In this document: positions 18,601 through 26,510 of the stretch, in pieces
Layout of the letters: each line of letters starts with the position of its first letter
Position numbering within the stretch: position 1 is the stretch's first letter
NCBI RefSeq assembly: GCF_004799495.1
Contig: NZ_SSMY01000001.1
Span: 1-64,000 of the forward strand
DNA length: 64,000 nt
Origin: Sphingomonas sp.
GTDB taxonomy: Bacteria > Pseudomonadota > Alphaproteobacteria > Sphingomonadales > Sphingomonadaceae
Reading direction: 5' to 3'
Notes under the pieces: generated by a model
The model's input: only the letters and a program-made list of their open reading frames with translations
Databases searched by the model: none
What the model was told of the DNA's origin: nothing
Made by a program: the position numbers and the translations under genes

Positions 18601-19626
18601 CTTCGGCTTGGCGCGCAAAGCGATCGTGTTGAGAAAATAGCCGACGACATGCTCGAGCTCGGGACGGCGACGGAGATCCGTGACCCCACCGACGATGATG
18701 TCCTGCTCGCCCGAATAGAGGTGGAGCTGCGCGTGGTACGCGGCGAGCAGCGTCATGTACAGCGTGACGTTGTGGCGGCGGCCGACGTGCTTCAACCGCT
18801 CGATCAGGTCGGGCGGGATCATAAAGACTTCCATCGACCCGGCATGCGTCGGGCGCGCCGGCTTGGTGCGGTCGCCGACCAGTTCGAGCTTGGGTGGCGC
18901 ATCGGCGAGCGTGCGGCGCCAGTAATCGATCTGCTTCTGGATCGGCGCGCTCTTGAGGTGCTCTTCTTGCCAGATCGCGTAATCGCCATATTGCAGCGCC
19001 GGCATCGGCAGCGGCGACGGAATGCCGATCGCGAAGGCGTGGTAGAGCTTGGCGAGCTCGGGCACGATCACGCGATAAATCGCGACACCGTCGAAGATGA
19101 TGTGGTGGAGCGTGAAATAAAGCCGGTGATTGTCGTCGGCGAGCTTGACGATCCGCGCGCGGAACAAGGGCGCGTCGGAAAGTTCAATCGCGCGGCGCGC
19201 ATCTTCCTGGCCGATCGCCAGCGCGGCGGCGTCGCGTTCTTCCTCGGGCAGGTGGCTGACATCGTCGAACGGCAGCGCGATGTCGCGATGCTCGCGCACG
19301 CGCTGGACCAGTACCCCGTCTTCCTCGACGAAGGCGGTGCGCCAGGCTTCGTGACGGCGCAGGATTTCGTTGACCGCCCGCGCCATCGCGTCGCTGTCGA
19401 AGCTGCCGAAACGATGGATCGTGATCGATTCGTTATAGAGCGGCATGTCCGGCGCCATGATGGCGTGGAGCCACACCTGGCGCTGGTCGGCCGACAGCGG
19501 GATCAGCGCGTCGGGCGCGCGCTTCGTGATCGGCTGCGGCTTGTCGACGGCGGTCGCGCCGCCGCCGCGCATCATCTTTTCGAGCAGCGCCCGCTTCGAC
19601 GCGGACAGATCGACGTGCGCGTTCAT
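15628..19626 (-). CDS. Nonribosomal peptide synthetase, C-A-T-TE
   Basis: A 1332-residue single-module terminating NRPS. The condensation domain (about 40-480) has HHIIFDG at 174-180. The adenylation domain (about 500-980) has YTSGSTG at 645-651, YGPTETT, YRTGDLARY and KVDRKALP. The carrier domain has GGHS with Ser1027. The thioesterase (about 1080-1332) has GGWCTNG, so the nucleophile is Cys1153 rather than serine, with a likely His1300 (GTHGTM). Hand alignment to GrsA gives specificity residues D-I-L-Q-L-G-V-I-W, close to glycine codes. ATG 19626 is five bases after the P450 stop codon. Confidence 0.95.
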   Translation of the reverse strand: MNAHVDLSASKRALLEKMMRGGGATAVDKPQPITKRAPDALIPLSADQRQVWLHAIMAPDMPLYNESITIHRFGSFDSDAMARAVNEILRRHEAWRTAFVEEDGVLVQRVREHRDIALPFDDVSHLPEEERDAAALAIGQEDARRAIELSDAPLFRARIVKLADDNHRLYFTLHHIIFDGVAIYRVIVPELAKLYHAFAIGIPSPLPMPALQYGDYAIWQEEHLKSAPIQKQIDYWRRTLADAPPKLELVGDRTKPARPTHAGSMEVFMIPPDLIERLKHVGRRHNVTLYMTLLAAYHAQLHLYSGEQDIIVGGVTDLRRRPELEHVVGYFLNTIALRAKPKGETRFADFLIEVRDSVLGALAASEAPFDEVVRALDVKRQPGTHPLFNCLFSIEPPVDPFADGWDLTQMDVVVGGAKFDLYLELDERHGEGMHGRFLYSTELFDPATVRRMIGHYLNILEGVAADATLPLKDLPLIGEDELQKLLIEWNDTAVPPPAALSPDAFRAQVTTRPEATAIRFDDHAVSYATLDACAEAIAASLHAAGIGRGDLVGICLDRSPDMVASLLAVHRRGAAYLPLDPDFPAARLDYIAKDAGAKALLSERKLDHVLADCGLPRILIDDVGEAVPAPAQVTVKPDDLAYVLYTSGSTGNPKGVEISHGALINLLESFRANPGFTAQDSLLAVTTLSFDIAGLELFLPLIAGGELILAPKSATADPRELKALFAAAKPSVMQATPATWRALIEAGWQGSPTLRILCGGEALPRDLAEALIQRSGELWNVYGPTETTIWSTMARVTPGDGPVPIGRPLANTSIHILDQYRHTTPIGIVGELFIGGAGLAQGYRHRPDLTAERFVEIGGERLYRTGDLARYQPDGTILCLGRVDNDEKIRGYRVAVEEIEGALAEHPDVVAAAVRSWPDASGERALAAYVVTRGDEMPSRAALREHLGKTLPDYMIPSHFEHLPTLPMTPNAKVDRKALPQPGGGGGRQIEPPQGETEQQLAAIWCDLLRIGQISRDDSFFELGGHSLLVARLLVRIEQQWGRRIGMAEFFQAATLDKLAARIEGDATDDLGEWVPLQPKGDGLPLLWLDGGPTFMALAEAMGEDRPFLGLPLGPILERTLKPGMTFEQMASAIVAVIRETRPNGPYLIGGWCTNGIMAFEVARQLRAAGENVPLLALGHTMNPVAFQRITSTQMRGSKARYHLGVWNKLPAAKKLGYAFDRMRGVMEEAGVAQAPEREGRYRAFAEAMELAAYDYFPGDYDGAVALFQPAERLAVLDSRPGWAEVVRGPLGSFDIPGTHGTMADPPNAATFATRLRDAIERALAGRIATAA

Positions 19627-19631
19627 GCGGC

Positions 19632-20894
19632 TCAGCCCGCGACGGGACGGAAAGCGAGCGGCAGCGCGGAGAGGCCGCGCAGCCCCGAATTGGTCCGCCA
19701 TTCGAGCTTGCTCTCGGGCACCGCGACGCGAAGGTCCTCCATCCGCGCGAGCAAAGCGAGGTACGAAATCCGCGCCTCCATCCGCGCCAGCGCCGCGCCG
19801 AAGCAGAAATGCGCCGCCCAGCCGAACGCGAGGTGGCGGTTGTCGGTCCGCGTCAGGTCGAGCTCGTCGGGATTGGCGAAGCGTTCGGGGTCGCGGTTGC
19901 CCGCGGCCATCACCGCCATCACCGCTTCGCCCTTCTTGAGCAGCTTGCCGCCGATCACCGTGTCTTGCTTGACGATCCGCGCGGTGTGCTGGCTCGGCGT
20001 TTCGTAGCGCAGCAATTCCTCGACCGCGCTCTCGATGATCTCGGGATGCGCGCGCAATTGCGCCTGCTTGTCGGGCTGGCGGATCAGCGTGAGGATGCCG
20101 TTGCCGATCAGGTTGGTGGTGGTCTCCTGCCCGCCGACCATCGTCACGATGGTGTTGGCGATGACCTCGTCTTCGCTGAGGCTCTGGCCGTCGACTTCGG
20201 CGTCCATCAGCGAACGGATCAGACCGTCGGTCGGGTTGCGCTCCTGCTCGCGCACGGCGTCGCGGAAATAGCCGGTCATGTCGGCAACGCACTTCAAGAC
20301 GTCGCGGATGCGGTCGGGGTTGTGCTGGAAATTGCCGAGCATCTCCGCAAAGGTCGCCGACCATGCCTTGAGCTGGCGGTGATCCTCGAGCGGCACGCCG
20401 AGCAGCCCGGCGGTGACGATCGCCGGAAAGGGCTCGGCGAAATCGGCGATCAGCTCGCACTCGCCGCCCTTGACCATATCGTCGATCAGGCCGTGCGCGA
20501 TATCGCGGACCTTGTCCTCCATCGCGTCGACCCGGCGCGGGGTGAAGGCGCTCATGCAGAGCTTGCGCAGCCGGGTGTGGTCGGGCGCGTCGAGGAACAG
20601 CATCTGGCGCGCCATCAGGTCGGCTACCGGACCGAGTGAGGGCAGGCCGAGCGCCTCCATCTTCTTCGGGTCGGGCGTGCGGTCGGCGCTGAACTCCTTC
20701 AGCACGAGATGCACGTCCTCGTACCGGGTCACGACCCAGGTGTGCATGAACGGGTCCCACATCACCGGCGCTTCCTCGCGCAGGCGGCGATAGAAGGGGA
20801 ACGGATCGGCATGGACCTTCGGGTCGAGCAGCTGGAACAGGCTGAGGCTCGGGTCGAACGGCGCGGCCGCCTGGATCGGGGATTGATCGGTCAT
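19632..20894 (-). CDS. Cytochrome P450
   Basis: A 420-residue soluble bacterial P450. The I-helix oxygen-activation motif is VGGQETT at 253-259, the K-helix ExxR is E293-R296, and the heme-binding loop is AFGWAAHFCFG with Cys364 as thiolate ligand. It sits between the two NRPS genes, eight bases from the first and five from the second. P450s in such positions often hydroxylate the beta carbon of an amino acid held on a carrier protein, and the stand-alone A-T protein next to it would be the natural substrate carrier. That role is inferred from context. No ferredoxin gene is adjacent. Confidence 0.95.
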   Translation of the reverse strand: MTDQSPIQAAAPFDPSLSLFQLLDPKVHADPFPFYRRLREEAPVMWDPFMHTWVVTRYEDVHLVLKEFSADRTPDPKKMEALGLPSLGPVADLMARQMLFLDAPDHTRLRKLCMSAFTPRRVDAMEDKVRDIAHGLIDDMVKGGECELIADFAEPFPAIVTAGLLGVPLEDHRQLKAWSATFAEMLGNFQHNPDRIRDVLKCVADMTGYFRDAVREQERNPTDGLIRSLMDAEVDGQSLSEDEVIANTIVTMVGGQETTTNLIGNGILTLIRQPDKQAQLRAHPEIIESAVEELLRYETPSQHTARIVKQDTVIGGKLLKKGEAVMAVMAAGNRDPERFANPDELDLTRTDNRHLAFGWAAHFCFGAALARMEARISYLALLARMEDLRVAVPESKLEWRTNSGLRGLSALPLAFRPVAG

Positions 20895-20902
20895 CGGCGG
20901 TC

Positions 20903-22723
20903 CTATCCGGCGACGCGCGCTTGCGCTTCGTCGTCGCTCATCTGCTCGATCATCTGCATGACGACTTCCTCGATCCTGAGCGCGAGCTGGCGGATCGTCG
21001 GCGCCTGGAACAGGTCGCGCAGCGTCAGGTCGATCCCGAACGCCTCGCCCGCGCGCAGCACCACCTGCGTGCCGAGCAGCGAGTGCCCGCCGAGCAGGAA
21101 GAAATTGTCGTCGATCCCGACATTGCCGCGGCCGAGCACGTCTTCGAGGATGCCGACGAGCCGCTCTTCCGCGGCGGTCTGCGCGGTGGCGAAGCCGGCC
21201 GAGGACAAGGCGTTGTCGTCGGACGGCGCGGGCAGCGCTTTCTTATCGAGCTTGCCATTGGCCGTCATCGGCAGCTCGTCCATGCGTACGAACGCCGCGG
21301 GGATCATGTACTCCGGCAGCGTCTGCGCCAAATAGTCGCGCAAGTCCTCCGCCGTCGCCGTATCGCTAGCCACGACATAGCCGACAAGCATGTCGCCGCC
21401 GTCGGCCGCGGGGGCGGCGATCACCGCGCCGGCGCGTACGGCCGGATGCTCGCGCAGCACGCTTGCGGTTTCCTCGGGCTCGACGCGGTGGCCGCGCACC
21501 TTGGCCTGATCGTCGACGCGGCCATGAAACGCGATCTGCCCGTCCGCGCGCCAAGACCCCAAGTCGCCGGTGCGGTAGAAACGGGCGCCGTCGATCGTCA
21601 CGAACTTCTCGGCGGTCATCGCCGGCTGGTGCCGATAGCCGCGCGCCACCTGCGGCCCGCCGATATAGATTTCGCCCTGCGCATCGCCCGCGACGGGCTG
21701 GCCGGCGGCGTCGAGGATACGGATCACGGTCGCGCCAATCGGGCGGCCGATCGGGGGCAAGCCTTTCTCGGTCGCTTCGGGCGGCACGATCGCGGACGTC
21801 GCGACCACGGTGCATTCGGTCGGGCCGTAATTGTTGACCAGCGCGAACGGCAGCCCCGCGCGCGGGCGGCCGAGCAAACGGTCGGCGCCCGTCAGCAGAT
21901 AACGCAATTTCGCGCCGCTCGCCCAATCGTCGCGGATCAAGTCCTGCGCGAGCGCTGTCGGCACGAACGCGACGGTCACGCCCTGCACGATCAACCACGC
22001 CTTGAGCCGCACGTCCGAGGTGCGGACATCGTCCGTCGCGAGCACGACCGAGGCGCCGGCCGCGAGATACGGCCACACTTCCCATACCGATGCGTCGAAC
22101 CCGAGCCCGGCTAAGTGACTGCCGCGATCGTCCGCGGTGACCCCGAACGCGTCATTATGCCACGCGATGAGGTGCGCGAGGTTGCCGTGGGTGACTTCGA
22201 CGCCCTTGGGACGCCCCGTGGTGCCCGAGGTGTAGATGACATAGGCCAGCGCATCCGAATCGACAGGTGTCGCGGGGCTCTCTTCGGCAGCAGGCAACGT
22301 ATCCCAGTCGAGCGCGACGACAGGAGTATCGACCCCGTCCAGCCGCTCGACCGCTTCGCTGCGGCCGATCACGACCGCGCAGGCGGCGTCCTCGACGATC
22401 ATGCGAAGGCGGCCGTCGGGCCACGACGGGTCGAGCGGAAGGTAGGCGGCGTTCGCTTTCCACACGCCCAGCGCCACCGTCAGCTGGTCGAACGACCGCT
22501 CGATGCAGATGCCGACCAGACTCTCCGGCCCGACACCTTGCGCGCGCAGCCACGCCGCGACGCGGTTCGCGCGCCGGTCGAGCTCAGCGTAGCTGAGCGT
22601 GCCGCACTCCGCGACGAGCGCGGTCCGGCTGGGGTGGTCACTCGCGACCGAGGCGATAACGTCCACCGGCGCCGCCGAAGCGTGCGCAGGCGAAACCTGC
22701 GGATTGGGATATTGACTGGCCAT
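20903..22723 (-). CDS. Nonribosomal peptide synthetase loading module, A-T
   Basis: A 606-residue adenylation plus carrier protein with no condensation domain, hence probably the initiating module. Adenylation motifs are YTSGTTG at 164-170, YGPTECT near 299, YRTGDLGSW, GRVDDQAKVRGHR and NGKLDKKALP. The carrier domain has LLGGHSLL with Ser548. Hand alignment to GrsA reads D-A-W-F-L-T-N-V-V, resembling leucine codes (DAWFLGNVV) with one change, so a branched hydrophobic amino acid is predicted with modest confidence. It is the first gene of the operon, and a palindrome lies just upstream at 22733. Confidence 0.94.
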   Translation of the reverse strand: MASQYPNPQVSPAHASAAPVDVIASVASDHPSRTALVAECGTLSYAELDRRANRVAAWLRAQGVGPESLVGICIERSFDQLTVALGVWKANAAYLPLDPSWPDGRLRMIVEDAACAVVIGRSEAVERLDGVDTPVVALDWDTLPAAEESPATPVDSDALAYVIYTSGTTGRPKGVEVTHGNLAHLIAWHNDAFGVTADDRGSHLAGLGFDASVWEVWPYLAAGASVVLATDDVRTSDVRLKAWLIVQGVTVAFVPTALAQDLIRDDWASGAKLRYLLTGADRLLGRPRAGLPFALVNNYGPTECTVVATSAIVPPEATEKGLPPIGRPIGATVIRILDAAGQPVAGDAQGEIYIGGPQVARGYRHQPAMTAEKFVTIDGARFYRTGDLGSWRADGQIAFHGRVDDQAKVRGHRVEPEETASVLREHPAVRAGAVIAAPAADGGDMLVGYVVASDTATAEDLRDYLAQTLPEYMIPAAFVRMDELPMTANGKLDKKALPAPSDDNALSSAGFATAQTAAEERLVGILEDVLGRGNVGIDDNFFLLGGHSLLGTQVVLRAGEAFGIDLTLRDLFQAPTIRQLALRIEEVVMQMIEQMSDDEAQARVAG

Positions 22724-22732
22724 GGCCGAGTA

Positions 22733-22754
22733 AAATCACAAAATTGTTTGATTT
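22733..22754. promoter_or_regulatory. Palindrome upstream of the NRPS operon
   Basis: A 22-base AT-rich inverted repeat, AAATCA...TGATTT, with 18 of 22 positions symmetric, in otherwise GC-rich DNA. It lies 10 bases before the first NRPS start codon and about 120 bases before the divergent gene at 22874. Its size and symmetry suit a regulator binding site; no regulator gene is adjacent. Confidence 0.4.
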
Positions 22755-22873
22755 CACTTAACCGCCCGTCAATCGCGTTTCCCTTCGTTGCGGCACGTCG
22801 GCAAGCGGGGGGTGCGACACATTGATCGAGTTAGTCGAAACCTAAAACGATCGGAGGCATTGAACAGGGGATC

Positions 22874-23101
22874 ATGCGCGCCTCTAACACGATCAAGACA
22901 AGCGGCTATTTCGTCTCGACGCTGAGCGTGATCCTGCTTGGCGCGGTGTCCTGGAAAGCCGCGTCCGAAAAGCCGCTCCTCATGTTCTGCCTGATCGCCG
23001 GCATGGCGGCGTCCGCGATTGGCATGCTGCTCCGCTGGATTTCCTACCAGGTGCAGGGGCGCGAAGAAAAAAGCAGGGAAAAGGGTACGCCGGGCGCGTG
23101 A
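22874..23101 (+). CDS. Small membrane protein upstream of the Nramp transporter
   Basis: A 75-residue protein with two hydrophobic segments (YFVSTLSVILLGAVSW and LMFCLIAGMAASAIGMLL) and a charged C-terminal tail rich in Glu, Lys and Arg. An AGGGGA ribosome-binding site precedes ATG 22874. Its stop codon overlaps the GTG start of the transporter gene (GTGA), so the two are probably co-translated. I do not recognise the family; a role as accessory to the transporter is only a guess from the coupling. Confidence 0.65.
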   Translation: MRASNTIKTSGYFVSTLSVILLGAVSWKAASEKPLLMFCLIAGMAASAIGMLLRWISYQVQGREEKSREKGTPGA

Positions 23102-24348
23102 ATATCCAAAGTATCTTCAAGAAGCTGGGCCCAGGGCTCGTTACCGGCGCGGCCGACGACGATCCGAGCGGCATCGCCACCTATTCACAGGCGGGGGCGC
23201 AGTTCGGACCCACATTGCTGTGGACGCTGGTGCTCACCTATCCGCTGATGAGCGCCGTCCAGTTGATCAGCGCAAGAGTCGGTCGAGTCACCGGCAGCGG
23301 TCTTGCGCGGAACCTGCGCCGGGTCATGCCGCGCTGGGCTGTCGCTATCCTGGTCGCGCTGCTGTTCATTGCCAACACGATCAATATCGGTGCCGACCTC
23401 GCGGCGATGGGCGAGTCCGCCCAGCTCGTGGTCGGGCGGGGCGAGCATGTCTTCACGATCGTCTTCGCCGTGGCCTCGCTGCTGCTCCAGATGTTCGTGC
23501 CGTACCGCAGGTACGCCAATTTCCTCAAATGGCTGACGTTGGTACTGGCCGCGTATATCGCGCTGGTATTCATGGTGAAGGTCGATTGGATCGCCGCCGC
23601 CAGGGGAATGGTCGTTCCGACGATCGCAGGGACCGCGGCGGCCACGACAATCGTCGCCATTTTCGGGACGACGATCAGCCCGTTCCTGTTTTTCTGGCAA
23701 GCCTCCCAAGAGGTCGAGGAAGTCGGTCAACGGGACCGCCGCCAACCGCTCGTCGATGTGCCCGAGCAAGGCCCCAAGGCGCTCAGCCGGATCCGTTACG
23801 ATACGTTCGGGGGCATGGCGATTTCGAACATCGTTGGGCTCGCGATCATGCTGGGCACCGCGGCCACGCTGCATGCGGCGGGCAAGACCGACATCCAGAC
23901 CGCCGCCGATGCCGCGAAGGCGCTCGAGCCGGTCGCGGGCAAGCTCGCCTTTGCGCTGTTCAGCCTCGGCATCATCGGCACCGGGCTGCTCGCCGTCCCC
24001 GTGCTCGCCGGATCGGCGGGGTACGCGATCGGCGAAACGTTCGATTGGAACACGGGGCTGGAGGAGAAGCCGAGAGACGCGAAGGCATTCTACGTCGTGA
24101 TCGCGGTGGCGATGATGCTCGGGATCGGCATCGACTGGTCACCGATCGATCCGATCCGCGCGCTGTTCTGGAGCGCGGTAGTCAACGGGGTCGTCGCGGT
24201 ACCCATCCTGATCGGCACCATGTTGGTCGCGTCGCGCAAGGCGGTGATGGGCGAGTTCACCGCCGGGCTAGTGCTCAAGATATTCGGTTGGCTGACGACG
24301 GCAGTGATGGCGGCCGCCGTGATCGGCATGGCGGTATTCCCGGGCTAG
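23098..24348 (+). CDS. Nramp-family metal transporter, divergent
   Basis: A 416-residue membrane protein with about 11 hydrophobic segments and an Nramp-like start (KKLGPGLVTGAADDDPSGIATY). Canonical manganese/iron Nramps carry DPGN in helix 1 and MPH in helix 6. Here these regions read DDDPSG and TTISPFLFFWQ, so key metal-ligand positions differ. This places it in the Nramp-related group, whose substrate may be another divalent ion, possibly Mg2+. The start is GTG 23098, overlapping the upstream small gene. The next gene is convergent. Confidence 0.85.
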   Translation: MNIQSIFKKLGPGLVTGAADDDPSGIATYSQAGAQFGPTLLWTLVLTYPLMSAVQLISARVGRVTGSGLARNLRRVMPRWAVAILVALLFIANTINIGADLAAMGESAQLVVGRGEHVFTIVFAVASLLLQMFVPYRRYANFLKWLTLVLAAYIALVFMVKVDWIAAARGMVVPTIAGTAAATTIVAIFGTTISPFLFFWQASQEVEEVGQRDRRQPLVDVPEQGPKALSRIRYDTFGGMAISNIVGLAIMLGTAATLHAAGKTDIQTAADAAKALEPVAGKLAFALFSLGIIGTGLLAVPVLAGSAGYAIGETFDWNTGLEEKPRDAKAFYVVIAVAMMLGIGIDWSPIDPIRALFWSAVVNGVVAVPILIGTMLVASRKAVMGEFTAGLVLKIFGWLTTAVMAAAVIGMAVFPG

Positions 24349-24382
24349 GCAATCGCCCGCGCGATCCCGGGGCGCCGGTCGA

Positions 24383-25270
24383 TCAGCTGACACCCGTCCC
24401 GCCGTTCGCACCAAACACGCTCCCGGTGGTGAAGCTGTTGCTCTCCTCGGCCAGGGTCACGTACAGGCCGGCGAGCTCGGCCGGCTGGCCGGCGCGGCCG
24501 ATCGGGGTGTCCTGTCCGAACTTTTCGACCTTGCCTTCGAGCTGACCGCCGGAAATCTGGAGCGGCGTCCACACCGGGCCGGGCGCCACCGCGTTCACGC
24601 GAATGCCCTTGGACGCGAGCTGCTTGGCCAGCCCCTTGGTGAAAATCTCGATCGCGCCCTTGGTCGTCGCATAGTCGAGCAACTCCTCGACCGGATTGAA
24701 ACTGTTGACGCTCGCTGTGTTGATGATCGCCGAACCCGCGGGCATCACCTCCGCGGCGCGCTTGGACAGCCAGAACATCGCGTAGATATTGGTCTTCATC
24801 GTGCGATCGAACTGCTCGTGCGTGATGTCGGCGATCGACTTTCGCGCTTGCTGATAGCCGGCGTTGATCACGAGCAGATCGAGCCCGCCGAGCCGACCGA
24901 CCGCGTCGTCGATCAGCTTCAGGCAAAAATCGAGGTCGGTCAGGTCGCCGGGCAATTGCACCAGATCGTGCCCGTCGCGCTCGAGCACAGCCTTCAGGTC
25001 GTCGGCATCGGGCTGCTCCTTGGGGTGATAGTTGATCGCGACCTTCGCGCCCTCGCGCGCGAAAGCGATCGCGGCGGCACGGCCGATCCCCGAATCCCCG
25101 CCCGTGACCAGCGCGCGCCGGCCCTTGAGACGGCCCGTCCCCGCATAGCTTTCTTCGCCGCAGTCCGGGACCGGGTCCATGTCGCGCTGGAGCCCGGGCC
25201 ATTCCTGCGGCTGCTCGCTGAAGCCGTCGCTGTGATATTTATCCTGCGGGTCGATCAACTCGGCTTCCAT
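24383..25270 (-). CDS. Short-chain dehydrogenase, YghA/GSP39-like
   Basis: A 295-residue NAD(P)-dependent SDR oxidoreductase. It has an N-terminal extension of about 45 residues with QDKYHSDGFSEQPQEWPGLQ, typical of the YghA / general-stress-protein-39 group, then the Rossmann motif TGGDSGIG, NAGYQ, the catalytic YATTK and NAVAPGPVWTPL. The start is ATG 25270. Substrate is unknown; relatives are linked to stress and aldehyde reduction. It is convergent with the Nramp gene. Confidence 0.88.
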   Translation of the reverse strand: MEAELIDPQDKYHSDGFSEQPQEWPGLQRDMDPVPDCGEESYAGTGRLKGRRALVTGGDSGIGRAAAIAFAREGAKVAINYHPKEQPDADDLKAVLERDGHDLVQLPGDLTDLDFCLKLIDDAVGRLGGLDLLVINAGYQQARKSIADITHEQFDRTMKTNIYAMFWLSKRAAEVMPAGSAIINTASVNSFNPVEELLDYATTKGAIEIFTKGLAKQLASKGIRVNAVAPGPVWTPLQISGGQLEGKVEKFGQDTPIGRAGQPAELAGLYVTLAEESNSFTTGSVFGANGGTGVS

Positions 25271-25367
25271 GGCGCGTCCTCGGTCTGGCGCGCCCGAAAG
25301 CGCGATGCTTACCGAGCCAGAACGCAATTCCGCCGCAGGGGTTGCTCCGCGAATATCCTATCAGCGG

Positions 25368-25892
25368 TTATCGCCCCGCCAGTTTGTCCTTCAGTCCGGC
25401 CAGCGCGCCGATCGGCCTGGTCTCTTCCTCGTTCATTACCCCGGCCGCCTTCAGCAACGCCTCCGCACCCGGCCCGCGCGGAAACGGGTCGAGCGCCAGC
25501 GCCATCGTCTCGGCGGCGACCTCGCCCAGGTCGATCGCAGCGCCGTCGTAGGGCATCACGTCCAGGTCGTCATCGCCCAGTTCGACCTCGTCATCTCCGC
25601 TGTCGCTCGCCTCGACGAAGCGCAGTTCGACTGTCTCGTCCACGCCGGTAGCGAGGGGGTCGCCAGTAACGCTGCACGCCTGGGTCACGTCGGCCTCGAC
25701 TCGCCCGTCGGCGACGACCCCGGCGGCGTCACGGCGGATCGTGAAGGATGCCGTGAGCCGCTCGATCGCGATCAGCTCGAAGCGCTTAGCCAATGCTGCC
25801 CGTTCAACCGCGTCGGCATCGATCTCGACCGAGCGCGGCTCGCCGCCGATCGTGTCGGCGCGTAACGGCCGCGAGAATTCGGGTATGCTCAC
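25368..25892 (-). CDS. DUF177 (YceD-like) protein
   Basis: A 174-residue acidic protein of the DUF177/YceD family. In many bacteria this family is co-transcribed with rpmF and is linked to ribosome or 23S rRNA processing. Conserved features are the N-terminal FSRPLRADTIG, the central QACSVTGDPL, an acidic loop and DLGEVAAETMALALDPFPRGP. The start is GTG 25892, overlapping the stop of the upstream gene by four bases (GTGA). rpmF is not adjacent. Confidence 0.82.
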   Translation of the reverse strand: MSIPEFSRPLRADTIGGEPRSVEIDADAVERAALAKRFELIAIERLTASFTIRRDAAGVVADGRVEADVTQACSVTGDPLATGVDETVELRFVEASDSGDDEVELGDDDLDVMPYDGAAIDLGEVAAETMALALDPFPRGPGAEALLKAAGVMNEEETRPIGALAGLKDKLAGR

Positions 25893-26395
25893 GGCAGCTG
25901 ACCGGCGATCAAACGGTCGACAGTCGTGCCAGCCAACGCGGTGTGTAACATCAACACCTCGCGCTCTACATGAGCGAGCGCCGCATCGTTCGGCGCCTCG
26001 CCGCGATAGAGGTTGCGCACCAGCGCCGGCTTGAGATCGCCCGCCGCCAGCGCGTCGCGATACGCGCCGAGCCGCCCGCCGAGCATCCCCATCATCCGCC
26101 CGATATGCTTGCCGACGAGCAAGTCACCGATCCCGATCTCGCGCAATTGCGGGTCCATGTCGTCGACGAAAGCCTCGGCCAGATGCGTCGCGACGGGGAC
26201 GCCCGCCGGTTCGCCCTCGAGCCGCAGCATCACCATCGTCAGCACCACCGCGATCGTGTCGAACCGCCCGTCGACGGTATCGGGCACGCCACCCTCGACA
26301 TACCAGTGCGGCGCGCGCGCCCGCGCCACGACGGCGGCGTAGAGCGCCGCGGTCTCGTCGCGCTTCGCCTTAAATCGGTCGAAAAAACCCATCAT
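25889..26395 (-). CDS. Ubiquinol-cytochrome c chaperone family protein
   Basis: A 168-residue homologue of mitochondrial Cbp3/UQCC1, which assists cytochrome b in bc1 complex assembly. Family-typical segments are MGFFDRFKAKRD at the N-terminus, then APHWYVEGGVPDTVDGRFD, EAFVDDMDPQLREIGIGDLLVG and ALVRNLYRGE. It has no signal peptide. The start could be the first or second of two consecutive ATG codons. It is translationally coupled to the DUF177 gene, a pairing seen in other alphaproteobacteria. Confidence 0.86.
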   Translation of the reverse strand: MMGFFDRFKAKRDETAALYAAVVARARAPHWYVEGGVPDTVDGRFDTIAVVLTMVMLRLEGEPAGVPVATHLAEAFVDDMDPQLREIGIGDLLVGKHIGRMMGMLGGRLGAYRDALAAGDLKPALVRNLYRGEAPNDAALAHVEREVLMLHTALAGTTVDRLIAGQLP

Positions 26396-26510
26396 TCACT
26401 CTCGGAAAAAGGCAGCGGCTTGTGCCACCGGCATGGTCCGCATATTGAGGCGAACGGCCCGCGATGCAATCGCGGTCCCTAGTGACGAGCGTGCGCGCGG
26501 GAGAATCGAA

